From CAVWUA01 sp963758025 (lineage in GTDB: Bacteria > Planctomycetota > Planctomycetia > Isosphaerales > Isosphaeraceae), in contig CAVWUA010000007.1 of NCBI GenBank assembly GCA_963758025.1, positions 124,001 through 188,000 of the forward strand: a stretch of DNA of 64,000 nucleotides, written 5' to 3'. Positions within the stretch are counted from its first letter, which is position 1. Each line of letters begins with the position of its first letter. Under the pieces are notes generated by a model. That model did not search any database. It saw nothing but the letters and a program-made list of their open reading frames with translations, and was not told the origin of the DNA. Position numbers and translations under genes: made by a program. Shown one piece after another: positions 9,612 through 20,059 of this stretch.

Positions 9612-10894
9612 ATGCGTCGCGTGGTAATCACCGGGATCGGCATAGTTGCGCCCAATGGGATTGGACGAAAGTCCTTCAGCGAGGCGATCGTCGAAGGTCG
9701 TTCCGGCGTAGGTCCAATTGAGAGTTTCGACACGACCGGTCAGGTGGTCAAGATCGCCGGCGAGGTCAAGAATTTTGATGTTCTCCCGTATTTGGGCGAC
9801 CAGCGGAAAACATGCGAAGCTCATGAGCCGCGCTGTGGGGTTTGCCGTCGGCGCGGCCGCCCTGGCAGTCGAGGATTCGGAGATCGATCTGAACCGGCTC
9901 GATCCGGAGCGATTCGGCGTGACCATGGGAACTGGCATCACGCCGATGGATATCGGCGAACTCGCCGGTCCGATCGCCCGTGCCGTCGGGGCCGATGGCA
10001 TGCTCGACCTCGGCAGGTTCAGCGTCGCGCAGGCGGAGTCGATTTTTCCGCTCTGGCTGCTCCGACATCTCCCGAACATGGCCGCCGCGCACATTTCCAT
10101 CCAGCATCACGCGATGGGTCCGAACAACACGATCGTGACCGCCTGCGCGGCGGGAACTCAGGCCGTCGGGGAGGCGTTCCGTCTGATCTCAAGGGGAGAC
10201 ACGGACGTGATGCTCGCCGGCGGTTGCGACAGCCGGCTCGACCCACTCCTGCTGGTCGCCTATCAGGCGATGAATGCCGTCAGCCGCTCAACCCGGACCC
10301 CGTCGGAGGTCTCGCGACCGTTCGACGGTGAGCGCGATGGGTTCGTCCTGGGCGAAGGGGCCGCGGTGCTCGTGCTGGAGAGCCTCCAGCGAGCACGAAC
10401 GCCGAGGGGCGACGATCTACGCGGAAGTCACGGGATATGGCTCCTCTTTCGATGCTTACGGCATTACCCGTCCCGAGCCGAACGGCAAAGGGGCTGCGAT
10501 CTCCATGCGGTCGGCCCTGCGGGAAGCCAAGGTGGACCCCTCTGCCGTGGACTATATCAATGCCCACGGCACCAGCACCCGTCTCAACGACATCATGGAG
10601 ACGCAGGCGGTCAAGCGGGTCTTCGGCCACCGTGCGCCGACGATCCCGATGAGTTCGCAGAAGTCGATGGTCGGCCACCTGATCGGTGCATCCGGCGCAC
10701 TGGAGGCCGCCGCGACAGCTCTCTCACTGGAGCGCGGAGTCATCCCACCGACGATCAATCAGTCGGTTCCCGACCCTGAATGCGACCTCGACTACGTACC
10801 CAACACCGCTCGGGAAATGCCTTTGCGCACGGCGCTCTCCAACAGCTTTGGGTTCGGCGGCCAGAACGCTTCGCTGGTGTTGACACGGTACTGA
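9612..10894 (+). CDS. Beta-ketoacyl-ACP synthase (KAS II/FabF-like), two frameshifts
   Basis: Three consecutive frames assemble into one protein of about 427 residues. It opens with RRVVITGIGIVAPNGIG, the standard KAS start. The catalytic triad is present: cysteine in VTACAAGTQAV, histidine in NAHGTSTRLND, and histidine in MVGHLIGASGALEA; the C-terminal NSFGFGGQNASLVL is also classic. The first break is in AAAA at 9807-9810 (removing one A restores RKHAKLMSRAVGF). The second is near 10400-10418, where a GGGG run occurs. The enzyme elongates acyl-ACP by decarboxylative condensation with malonyl-ACP. It has no ACP or reductase beside it here, and a second, distinct KAS lies at 24.5-25.8 kb, so it may serve a special acyl product. 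Confidence 0.85.
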
Positions 10895-11018
10895 TCGTTC
10901 TCGATTGGGGTAGCCGCGTTCGGCCTATTCGCTACGATACCCGTGCCATCGTTCTTGATGGCTCGCGCGGGCAAGGAATGCCTGCGAAATGTCTGCCGCA
11001 GGAGGCCCACCCCGACCA

Positions 11019-13972
11019 ATGCCGTCGCCTCCGCGTACGATCCGGTTCATGGTCGTGTCGTTGGTATTCACAGCGGGAATCTTCGCCGACGCCGGGTGAA
11101 CCCAGGCCCTCCGGTCAGGATTCTCCTCAACCCTCATCGCAAGCTGCTCGGCTGGTAATTCCTGAAGGTCTACCGCGCTACGACCTGGACGTGCGGCTCG
11201 ATCCTGAGGCGCGTCAGGTCATGGCTCGCGAGCAGGTCGCCTTCACGAACCGGTCGCGCGTGCCGGTCGAGTCCTGGTCTTCCACGTCTATCCCGCGGTA
11301 CAAGGTGCCAGACAGCGACCGGCTGATTCTGTCCAAGACGCTGGAGATGCTCCGGCTCAGCCCCGAAGAGGCGATGGATACGCAGGGGCGGCGGCTCTCG
11401 GTCGCCGCCGTTCGCGTCGAAGGGCGTCCGCTCAACGTTCTCGTTCGACCCGGAAATGGACACGATCCTGGTCGTGCCACTGGCCGAGCCGTTGCCGCCG
11501 GGCGAGACGGTCCTGGCAGAGATCGACTTCACGCTCGACCTGCCCGACAAGTGGGGCCGCTGGGGGCAGCACGACGGAATCACTTACCTCGTCAACTGGT
11601 ATCCGGTTCTGGCTCACCACGACGACGACGGCTGGGAACGCACGCCGTTCGTCCCCTGGCACCAGCCCTGGCACCAGGAGGCCGGACACTACCGCGTTCG
11701 GGTCGATCTCCCGTCGAGTCAGGTCATCGCCTCGTCGGGGAGGATCGTGGAGCGGCTTCGGGGGCCCCGGGGCGGCAACACGTGACGATCGTTGCCAGCC
11801 CCTCCCGCGACTTCGCTCTGGTCTGCTCGAACCGGTTCCAGACCTGGGAACGTCCCGTCGGCGAAACGCTCGTGCGCGTGGTCGCGCTGCCCGAGCACGA
11901 GGCCAACGCCCGACATATCCTGGACTACGCCTGCGAGGTGATCCCGCTCTACGAGCGTTGGTTCGGACCCTATCCCGATCAGGAGTTCGAGGTTTCGTGC
12001 TCGTTCTTCGGCTGGAACGGCAACGAATGCTCGGGTCTGGTCTTGCTCGATGACCGGATCTTTCGGCTTCCTCAGGCTGGAAAACGTTACCTCGACCATC
12101 TCGTCACGCACGAGACCTGCCACCAGTGGTGGTGGAATGTGGTCGGCACCGACGGTTACGCCGAGACGTTCATGGACGAGGGGCTGGTCAATTCCTTCAC
12201 CGCCATGCGGCTCGACGCCAAGTACGGCCGCAATGCCCCGCTGATCGTCTGGCCGAACGGACTGAACTGGCTGCCGACGATCGGCCGGGAGGATCTTCGT
12301 CTGGCCGGCTACTACGGCTGGCGCGCCCGGGGCGGAGACGGGCCGGTGATTCAGGACCTCGGCGCAGATGGGCAACCTGAACACCCTGTTCAGCCTCGCC
12401 TACGACCGCGGCGGCAAGGTCGTCGAGATGATCCGCAACCGTCTCGGCGAGGAGCGGTTCTTCGCCTTCTTCCGCATCGTCTATCACAAGTACGCCTACA
12501 AGACGTTTCACTACGAGGACCTGAAGCGCGAACTGGCCGCGTTCGACCCTGGCACCGACTGGCCGGCGTTCCTCGACGGCTGGCTACTGGAGCACAACGA
12601 GACGGATTGGTCGATCGAACGGGTGAAGGTTGACCGGCCGCAAGAGTTCGACCCGTCGGTCCGGCCCGTCACTGTCGAGATCGAGCAGCGCGGGAAGATG
12701 GTCGAGCCGACGGTCGTGCTCTGCCGTTGCGGCGATCGCGAGATCCGCGTGCCGATCTGGCCCGAACGGGGCGATTACGAGGTCCCCGGAGCTCAGGTGC
12801 GACGGAGCGGCGACCGCTGGATCGTGCAACTCGACGCCCCCGAGCGACCGTCGCAGGTCGAGGTCGATCCCGATCACGCCCTGCTCGACGCTCACCCCGA
12901 CAACAACCGCTGGAAGCCGGAGGTCGCCTGGCGGGTCACCCCACTGATGACGCCAATGGACGTCTCGTCACAGTTCCAGGCGTACGACCGGGTGTCGGTC
13001 GTCGCCGGGCCCTTCGTCGATCAATACCAGCGCGGGGGGTTCAAGGTCGGGGCGCAGCGGCTCGAGCGGTGGCAGGTGATCGGCTGGGTGGGTACCGAGC
13101 CGTCGCTCAGCGAGGCCATCTTCGGCGGCCAGGCGAGCCTATTCCACGTCCCCTGGCCCATGTGGACCTCGGGCGTTTTTTACGAAGAAGGTCTGTACAA
13201 CTTCTACAACGACAAGCGCCACAGTGGGGGACGGATCTTCTTGCGGCGGCGGTTGCTGGAATCATCGAGCTTTCTGGTCGATGACCCGGCGTTCTATGAG
13301 CTTTACATGGGCACCGGCTACGAGTTCTGGCCAGGCGACGACGGCCGCCCCGTGAACCAATCGTTGACCGCGATCGGGGGACGCTATCGTCTGAGTACAC
13401 TCTTTCCGTACTGGGACCCGGTTCAGGGCAAACTCGTCGAAGTAACTGCCGAATATGGCGATACGGTTTTCGGCTCCAGCCTGGATTACGTGCGGATGAC
13501 CGGCGAACTGGGCTTCGTGAAGAGTTTGCCTGAGGATCTCGGATACCTCTCCCGAACTCGCATGGCATTTCGGGCCTATGGCGGGATGGGTTTTCCCGAC
13601 ACGGCGCCCTATTTTCGCCTGGGTGGTGGGCGCCGGTTGCGAGCCTTGCCGCTCCAGGATCAGATCGGTAGTTCGGTCTGGCTCCTGACGACCGAGTGGC
13701 GGTTCCCGATCTGGGGCGAGATTGACCGTGATTTCATCGATCATATCGTCGGCTTGAAGAACATCTACGGCGCCGCTTTCTATGACGTGGGGCAGTCGTA
13801 CTTGCACGGACGTTGGGGACCAGTTGTACACGGCCCGGGCTTCGGCCTGCGGTTTGACGTCGCCCTGTTCGCTTTCCTCGAACGCGCCACGCTCCGCATC
13901 GACCTCGCGCAACCGGTTGGGCTCGGACCTCGTGGGCCAGTCATCTGGTTCGGACTGAATCAAGTCTTCTGA
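11019..13972 (+). CDS. M1-family metallopeptidase fused to a C-terminal Omp85-like outer-membrane beta-barrel, several frameshifts
   Basis: Start ATG 11019 follows AGGAGG (11000-11005) and opens a signal peptide (PRTIRFMVVSLVFTAGIFADAG). One G too many at 11094-11096 gives a premature TGA; further frame changes fall near 11275, 11300, 11445, 11775 and 12365. Reassembled, the N-terminal half is an M1 peptidase: beta-sandwich (LPRYDLDVRLDPEARQ), a GNECSGLVLL segment in the place of the usual GxMEN loop, zinc motif HETCH at 12109-12123, and third ligand E in MDEG at 12178, with exactly 18 residues between last His and Glu. From about 13000 the sequence becomes an aromatic, alternating beta-barrel with a FRLGGGRRLRAL element like the Omp85 RGY loop and ends in phenylalanine (GLNQVF), the outer-membrane barrel signature. 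A surface or periplasmic peptidase tethered by its own barrel is the inference. Confidence 0.75.
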
Positions 13973-14105
13973 TTCTTATGCCCGCCGACCTAAAAACGAC
14001 GCTCACGAGCTACGAGATTATTGACGCTGGATGGACGTGACCTAGATTTTCCATAGAACGATGCACGCCATCAACCATTTGCCAGGATCGTGAGCTGGAA
14101 CAGTC

Positions 14106-14483
14106 ATGAATCATAAGAATCGTCACGAATACAAAGAAACGCCCAGAGAACGCCTTTCCGATCCCAACGATCGCCGAGCAGCGCTCCGCTACATTCCCTC
14201 AGAGAATCGATGCCAGCTCGGCTGGTGGCAGGGAACGGTATTTCGCGAAATCGCTGGAGAAATCCAGGACCTGAGCATGAGCGGCATCCAGATCGCCGTC
14301 CAAGGAATCGTTCCGGAACAAGCGACCATCTATATTCGTTTTGACAAACCTACTGCGACGGACTGGTGCGAGATGCGTGTGATCGATCTCTCCGCGAACA
14401 GCGAAGGCGGAATTCTTTTGCGTATGCAGTTCGAGGGTTCCTGTCCCTACGAGTTTTTCAAGCTTGGCGTCTTCAGTCGGTAA
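14106..14483 (+). CDS. PilZ-domain protein, candidate c-di-GMP receptor
   Basis: The 125-residue protein carries the PilZ ligand motifs in order: an arginine-rich RRAALRY near residue 23 (RxxxR) and DLSMSGIQIAV near residue 58 (D/NxSxxG), followed by beta strands (YIRFDKPT, EMRVIDLSAN, LLRMQFEG) of the six-stranded barrel. The second arginine, serine and glycine that contact c-di-GMP are present, so binding is plausible. It has no other domain and stands alone with 130-180 nt on both sides, so the process it controls (motility, exopolysaccharide or other) is not shown by context. Confidence 0.8.
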   Translation: MNHKNRHEYKETPRERLSDPNDRRAALRYIPSENRCQLGWWQGTVFREIAGEIQDLSMSGIQIAVQGIVPEQATIYIRFDKPTATDWCEMRVIDLSANSEGGILLRMQFEGSCPYEFFKLGVFSR

Positions 14484-14661
14484 GGCCGTCGTAGTTCTCG
14501 TCACTACTGCTCGACGACAAACGCACTCCTCCGAAACTCCGCGATGTTTTCCGCGACCGGCGATTCTCGTCACCGTTTCCTCACGGGATTGGATTCCGTA
14601 AGATGGGCCGTCTCCATGTTGCGATGGCTCGAAAATACCGTGATATGAGGAATCGCCCGGC

Positions 14662-16065
14662 ATGTTGAAGCGCCGGCTCGGACTCTTGCAGGCCGTGAGC
14701 CTGAATATGGGAATGATGGTCGGCGTCGGCCCATTCATCACGATCCCGCTACTTGTGGGCGCGATGGGTGGGCCACAAGCCATGATTGGTTGGGCCCTCG
14801 GAGCCTTGGTGGCAATCGCCGACGGTCTGGTCTGGAGCGAGTTGGCCGCCACATTTCCAGGCTCGGGGGGCACGTACCACTTTTACGATGCCGTGTACGG
14901 ACATCGACGCATTGGCCGCCTCCTGAAGTTTCTGTTCGTCTGGCAGTTCGTATTCAGCGGCCCCCTGGAACTGGCCAGCGGCGGACTGGGGCTGGCCCAG
15001 TATGCCGGGTACTTCTGGAGCGCGCTCAAGAACATCGCCTGGCGTGTCGTCGTCCCTACCGGACGACTCGGAGCCTGGACGTGGGAGGTAAGCCAGGGGC
15101 AACTGCTCGCCATGGCCGCGATGGTGGTGATTGTCGCCTTGGCGTACCGTCGCATCGAAATCGCCGGTCGGGTGATGGTCGTTCTGTGGGCTGGAACCAT
15201 GGCCACGGTCGCCTGGATGATCGTTGCCGGGATGACCGATTTCTCCCCCGAACGCGCGTTCGACTTTCCACCTGACGCGTGGCAACTCAAACCTCGATTT
15301 GCCAGGGGCCTGGGCATGGCGCTGGGGATCGCCATGTACGACTTGTTCGGTTATTACCAGATCTGTTACCTCGGCGATGAGGTTCTCAATCCTGAGCGGA
15401 CGATCCCGCGATCGATCCTGATCTCGGCGGCGGGCGTCGCCTCAATCTATCTGGTGATGAACCTGGGAATCCTGGGTGTCTTGCCGGTGGAGGAGGTGAT
15501 CGCCTCCAAGCACATCGCCAGCGACTTCATGCTACGGCGATATGGCCCCTGGGCTGCACGCGTGGTCACCGCGATGATCCTCTGGACGGGAACGGCCTCG
15601 GTCTTTGCCGGAGTGCTCAGCTACAGTCGCGTTCCCTACGCGGCAGCCCGTTCGGGCCATTTCTTCCGAAGCCTCGGGGCATCTCACCCGACAGGGGACT
15701 TTCCTCACCGCTCACTGCTCTTGATTGGTTTCGTTTCAATCCTGGCCTGTCTGGTCGATCTGCCAACAGTGATCGGTGCCTTGATTGCCTCCCGAATCCT
15801 CATCCAGTTCGTCGGGCAAATCGCCACGGTGGTTTATCTTCGACGACGCCCCGAGCTATGGAGCCGGATGTTGTTCCGCATGCCGCTCTTTCCAATCCCG
15901 GCTCTGTTCGCGCTGGTCGGATGGATGTATGTCTTTGGGTCTCTGGAGTGGAAAGTCATCGTCTACGGTATCGCGTCGCTCTTTTTCGGACTGGCAATCT
16001 TTCTTGTCTGGGATCGGGGCCATAGGGGAGTATCGACGCAGAAAGAGCAATCCAACGAAAACTGA
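14662..16065 (+). CDS. APC-superfamily amino-acid permease
   Basis: A 467-residue polytopic protein with about 12 hydrophobic segments. The first segment holds the APC substrate-binding signature (LNMGMMVGVGPFITIPLLVG) and the second the ELAATFPGSGGTYHF motif of the family. Residues around FGYYQICYLGDEVLNPERTIPRS correspond to the conserved YLGDEVxxPxRxxPR loop between helices 6 and 7. It is a secondary transporter in the cytoplasmic membrane, likely for an amino acid or amine; specificity is not readable. A GAGGAA box lies about 10 nt before the ATG. The frame is intact. It converges on the LptG-like gene with only 9 nt between stops. Confidence 0.88.
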   Translation: MLKRRLGLLQAVSLNMGMMVGVGPFITIPLLVGAMGGPQAMIGWALGALVAIADGLVWSELAATFPGSGGTYHFYDAVYGHRRIGRLLKFLFVWQFVFSGPLELASGGLGLAQYAGYFWSALKNIAWRVVVPTGRLGAWTWEVSQGQLLAMAAMVVIVALAYRRIEIAGRVMVVLWAGTMATVAWMIVAGMTDFSPERAFDFPPDAWQLKPRFARGLGMALGIAMYDLFGYYQICYLGDEVLNPERTIPRSILISAAGVASIYLVMNLGILGVLPVEEVIASKHIASDFMLRRYGPWAARVVTAMILWTGTASVFAGVLSYSRVPYAAARSGHFFRSLGASHPTGDFPHRSLLLIGFVSILACLVDLPTVIGALIASRILIQFVGQIATVVYLRRRPELWSRMLFRMPLFPIPALFALVGWMYVFGSLEWKVIVYGIASLFFGLAIFLVWDRGHRGVSTQKEQSNEN

Positions 16066-16074
16066 TGAGTTGCC

Positions 16075-17233
16075 TTATGTACGAATTCGATCCCATCGCG
16101 CGACAGCAAGAGTGCCGAATCCAATCAAAGGCATCCAGGCCGCCAGTTCGGGAGAAAGCACACGATTATTCCCGAGATACTGCATGAGAAAAGTCGCGCC
16201 GTAGAAGAGAGCCGAGTTTCCCAGCGACAATCCGAGGTTCACGAACATCCCACGATTGTCACCACCAAGCACGAGGGGAAGGCTCATCATCAAGAGGACC
16301 AAGCTCATCGCGGAACGAAGGATTCGTGTATGCAGGAAAACCCCGATCTCCGTCCGCTCTGTCTCACCGATCGATTTTTGCGAGAGGGTGCGGATCAGGT
16401 CGGTCGTGGGCGGCGTACTGATACCATTGAAGACTACGAGTCAGTTCGGCAAACGAGACATTGGTGCGCAGGAAGTACGTCTCTCCAACCAGGACGGCCC
16501 GATCTTTCCTGCAGGGAAAGGTGGCTTCCTCCTCGGATGAGACCTCGAGCAGGAGTGTACCATCCGGTTTCGTATTGGCAGGCGAGAGCCGTGCTCCGCG
16601 CAGAAGCCAGCCACCCCGGATCGGACTGGCATCATCCGTCTCCTCGATGTAGATCGCTTCTTTGGCTTCCAGGTTCATCTGCTGACCGAAGCGTGACGGT
16701 GGCATCGTCACGTCGAACGGAGAGACGGTTTGCGTTGCGCGATCACCCGAAACTCCATGAAGATAAATATCATTGACGTCGGTTCGACCATAGACTCGGA
16801 GCTCGCGCTTTCCGTCGTCCTCCGCGGGGAGTTGCAGTTCCTCGGCGACCTGAGGAATGATCCACTCCTGGTTGGCGACAGCCACTCCGCTGATCAGGAC
16901 GGCCGAGATCAAAACCGGTCGGATCACGCGCTGGGTGCTCAAGCCGGCGGCGAGCATGGCCAGCAGCTCGTTGTTCTTCTGAAGCCAGGTCACCGTGAAG
17001 ACCGCCGCCATCATGCTGATGACCCCACAAAGCCGGTCGTAGAACAGGCTCACCCGGACCAGATAATACCGGCCCATCTTGCGCATCATGCCGACCGTGC
17101 CGTTCGACGACCTGGCAAATTCATCAATATGCTCAAACGCATCAAAAACAACATACAGACCAATCAAGGCGATGAAGCAGATAAGATACGCCTTGAGGAA
17201 AGCCCAGTATCTCTGGCGATCGAGGATCTTCAT
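16075..17233 (-). CDS. lptG: LptF/LptG (YjgP/YjgQ) family permease, LptG-like, frameshifted
   Basis: MKILDRQRYWAFLKAYLICF begins behind AAGGAGGG. An N-terminal membrane pair (LICFIALIGLYVVFDAFEHI, then MMAAVFTVTWLQKNNELLAMLAAG with the typical NELLAMLAAG cytoplasmic loop) is followed by a periplasmic beta-rich domain. The frame ends early at 16364, but the next frame resumes with TTDLIRTLSQKSIGETERTE and the three C-terminal helices (SLVLLMMSLPLVLG through YLGNN to ARWDRIRT). One base changed near 16415 repairs it. LptF and LptG form the inner-membrane permease that, with the LptB ATPase, extracts a lipopolysaccharide-type lipid towards the outer membrane. It is the last gene of the co-directional block; LptF lies 82 nt upstream. 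Confidence 0.85.
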
Positions 17234-17315
17234 CGTCCCTCCTTGGATCGATGTTCACCGGCTTCCCGGCGCATTGCTGGATGAGATGAGACTCACTTCC
17301 CGCAAGGCCACCCGA

Positions 17316-18533
17316 TCAATGCTTCTGAATCGTTCGAAGCGAGAACCCCGCCAGGACTCCAAGCACCAGGTCTCCTCCCCAGACGACCCAGGCCGTCGCC
17401 TGACCTGTGCGAGCCATGTTCACCCCGGCCAGGACCAGCGGGTAGTAGAGGATAATGATGGGCAGAAAGCAGGAGATGAACGCGCTGAGGAAATCACGTT
17501 TGGCGAACATGATCCCGACGGGAGCCCCCAGAAGCACGAAAAAGAAACTCCCGACGCCAAGTGCCAGGCGCATGTTCTTCTCCGTATCGATCTCGCTCCA
17601 CTCCTGCCGCCAGCGGGCATAGTCCCGGAACGCCGCCCGAATATGCGGCCAGTCAATCAACTGGACTCGTCCCGCGCCAAGCTGCAAGGCCGCACGGACG
17701 GCATGCTGCCGGCGCTCGTTCTTGATCTGGTGATAGAGCCAGACCTTCCGTTGATTCATTTCGTGGAACGTCATTTCCTGGACACGCTTCTGGTACGTGC
17801 CCATGCTGTTCTTCGGGATCGGAATCTTGATCGTGTCACGAGGGATCGTCCCGACGAACGGTTGGTTTCCACCCCCCTGGAACTCGGCTCCTTCGAGATA
17901 GACCGTCGCCATGGCTTGCTCGCGATTGAACTGCAAGCGAGCACGCTTGGCCTGCACAACGTAATCAAAATGGTTCAGATTTCCTGGGCCTTTCGCCCGG
18001 TGCTTGAACGTCGCGCCGTAGAGGATCTTGTCCTTCACATCCTTGACACCGATGAAGAACGGCCAGTGCGGAGTGTCGAACTGTCGCTCGCGCTTGAGGA
18101 ACCAGTAAAAGGTATCCTCCATGTTCTGAAACAGAGCGGATTTGAAGTGATGTGTCGCCCGCGGAATCACCTCGGCGCTGAGGACGCAGAGGAAGAAACT
18201 GAGCCCGATGCTCATCATCACCGACGGCCAGAGCATCGTCCAGACGCTTCGTCCAGACGCCTTCACGGCGATGATCTCGTTGTCGGACGCCAGCCGACCA
18301 TAGACGACCGTCACCGAGAACAACAGGGCGACCGGGATCGTGTACGGCATCGTGCTCGGGATGACGAACGGAACCAGGTTCAGAACGTCCTTCGGCCCCA
18401 GCCCGAGCCGCGTCGCCTCCGCCATCACCATGAACAGGACGATGACCGACGTGAGCGTCAGCAGGGCCAGCGCAAAGGAGCGGAAGACCTGGCCGATCAC
18501 ATAGCGCTGCAGGATTCCCAAGAGCACCAGCAT
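17316..18533 (-). CDS. lptF: LptF/LptG family permease, LptF-like
   Basis: An intact 405-residue membrane protein. The N-terminal helices contain ILQRYVIGQVFRSFALAL and SVTVVYGRLASDNEIIAVKASG, the loop that defines the family. A large periplasmic domain spans about residues 130-290 and three C-terminal helices follow (GVGSFFFVLLGAPVGIMF, then FISCFLPIIILYYPLVLAG). The open frame extends to a TTG at 18554, but an ATG at 18533 directly before the first helix is the better start. Together with the LptG-like gene downstream it should form the permease of an envelope-lipid export machine; no LptB, LptC or LptD is in the window. The order LptF then LptG matches that in proteobacteria. Confidence 0.88.
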   Translation of the reverse strand: MLVLLGILQRYVIGQVFRSFALALLTLTSVIVLFMVMAEATRLGLGPKDVLNLVPFVIPSTMPYTIPVALLFSVTVVYGRLASDNEIIAVKASGRSVWTMLWPSVMMSIGLSFFLCVLSAEVIPRATHHFKSALFQNMEDTFYWFLKRERQFDTPHWPFFIGVKDVKDKILYGATFKHRAKGPGNLNHFDYVVQAKRARLQFNREQAMATVYLEGAEFQGGGNQPFVGTIPRDTIKIPIPKNSMGTYQKRVQEMTFHEMNQRKVWLYHQIKNERRQHAVRAALQLGAGRVQLIDWPHIRAAFRDYARWRQEWSEIDTEKNMRLALGVGSFFFVLLGAPVGIMFAKRDFLSAFISCFLPIIILYYPLVLAGVNMARTGQATAWVVWGGDLVLGVLAGFSLRTIQKH

Positions 18534-18616
18534 CCCCCCGGCATCCCTGCCCAAGGTGAGAGGCTAACCCCCCGTCCCCCCGCGCCCGAATCCTTCGGGC
18601 ACGTAGAAGTCGTCCG

Positions 18617-19904
18617 TCAGGCGACGGGGTTCAGACAATCAGACAGCGCGACCGCCAGCCGCCGAGCCCCCTCGGCCAGTCCCGCCTCGGCCGTGACCCC
18701 GTACGTCAAACGGGCCTGATTCGCGGGTACCGGTCCGGGCTCGTCCGGATAGGCGTAGGCACCAGGAACGTACAGAACGCCCTCCCTCAAGCAGCGCGAG
18801 AAGAACGAGCCGTCACGTCCCGTATCAATTCCTATCGGGCAAGGTCAGCCAGACGTACAATCCCCCCTTCGGGTGCGTCCAGGTCGCCCCTTCCACGTCC
18901 CCAAGATGTTCCTCAAGGGCCGCCAGCAAAGCATCCCGTTTGCGACGGTACGTGGACTTCAACAGCTCAACCTGACGATCGTAACTGCCGTCGGCTAGAA
19001 CCTTCTCCAGCAGCATTTGATTGAAGTTGGCCGAGCCGAAGTCGTGGTTCCCCTTGAGATTCAGGATGGGATCAATCAGAGGTTCGGGCAGCACGGCATA
19101 CCCCGTCTTCATACCCGGGCTGAACGTCTTGCTGAACGTGCGTGCCAGGATGACCGTCTGCCCATCGTCGGCGTCGTGGTGCCAGACGCTCGGCGGCTCC
19201 TCGCCCTCGAAGGTCAGCCCCCGGTACGCCGCATCCTCAAGGATGAAGATACAGTGCCGCTTCGACCACGTGCGGACCATCTCCAGCAGAGGCCCGCGAC
19301 GGTCAGCGGCCAGACTCAGGCCGGTCGGGTTGCTATGCTCGGTGATCGTATAGAGGAGCTTGACCCGCTCCAGTTCTCCCCGCGCTTCGAGGTCCGCGAG
19401 CGTGGCTTCCAGAGCGTCGAGTCTCAGGCCTCCCTCGTCGGTGGAGATGCCCACGACACGGGCTCCTCGGGATTGAAGCACGCCCATGAAGACAAAGTAC
19501 GTGGGGGACTCGACCAGAACGATATCGCCGGGATCGAGCAGAGCTTCCGCGATCAGGTATAGCAACTGCTGGGAGCCGGAGGTGACGACGAGACGGTCAC
19601 GAACGTCGTCCTCACGTCCGGCGGGAATCTCCCCCGACTGCGCCATCCGTTCGACCAGCCGAGCCCGCAAGCCGCGATCGCCCCGGGTCGTACCGTACTG
19701 CAAGGCGCGATGACCATCGACCTCGTCACCCAGCACGTCGGCCGCGGCCCTCGCCGTCGCCTCGACGGGAAGGGTCGCGTGATCGACGAACCCGGCGGCC
19801 AGCGAGATCAGGTCCGGCGCCCCCAGGGCGCGGGCCATCAGGTCGCTGATCGGAGAGTCGCCGGTCCGCTGCGCCGCGGTACTGAGCCGGGTCGGAGGTG
19901 TCAT
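18617..19904 (-). CDS. PLP-dependent aminotransferase (fold type I, LysN/MocR-like), frameshift near C-terminus
   Basis: The main frame shows LISLAAGFVDHATLP, QYGTTRGDRGLRARL, VTSGSQQLLYLIAEALLD, EHSNPTGLS, EDAAYRGLTFEG and the Schiff-base lysine in ARTFSKTFSPGMKTGY at about residue 255. These are the marks of 2-aminoadipate/valine-type transaminases related to MocR C-terminal domains; there is no DNA-binding domain. The frame stops at LPDRN (18825), but deleting one A near 18834 continues into DTGRDGSFFSRCLREGVLYVPG and PANQARLTYGV, the normal C-terminal domain, ending at 18617. The repaired length is about 429 residues. It sits in the glycolipid-like block between the phosphatase (155 nt) and LptF (83 nt). 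Whether it contributes an amino donor to that pathway is unknown. Confidence 0.8.
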
Positions 19905-20059
19905 CGTGAACCGCTACTGGGAGTTTTTGAGAATTCGGTAAAGGGCCTGGACAACTCTATCGATCCACGCCCATCTGTCAAGGTCGGGGAGACGCCCCGT
20001 CTCGGTGGGCGTCAGACGCCGGATGGGGTCTTCGGGGTCGCGAGAAAGGGGAAAGGACG

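Noticed and set aside
10780..12633. A single 617-residue protein from one continuous frame
   Set aside because: The frame is a chimera: its first part is out of frame with the ketoacyl-synthase end, then it coincides with segments of the M1 peptidase between indels. It begins inside the preceding gene without a ribosome-binding site.
9612..13972. Programmed ribosomal frameshifting as explanation for the split genes
   Set aside because: Breaks occur at unrelated sequences, in both directions, up to six in one gene and in genes of every function. No slippery heptamer with downstream structure recurs, so assembly indels explain them better.
17079..18719. 546-residue open frame on the plus strand
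   Set aside because: It is antisense to LptF and LptG, whose minus-strand frames carry clear membrane helices and family motifs; the plus frame is low-complexity charged sequence.
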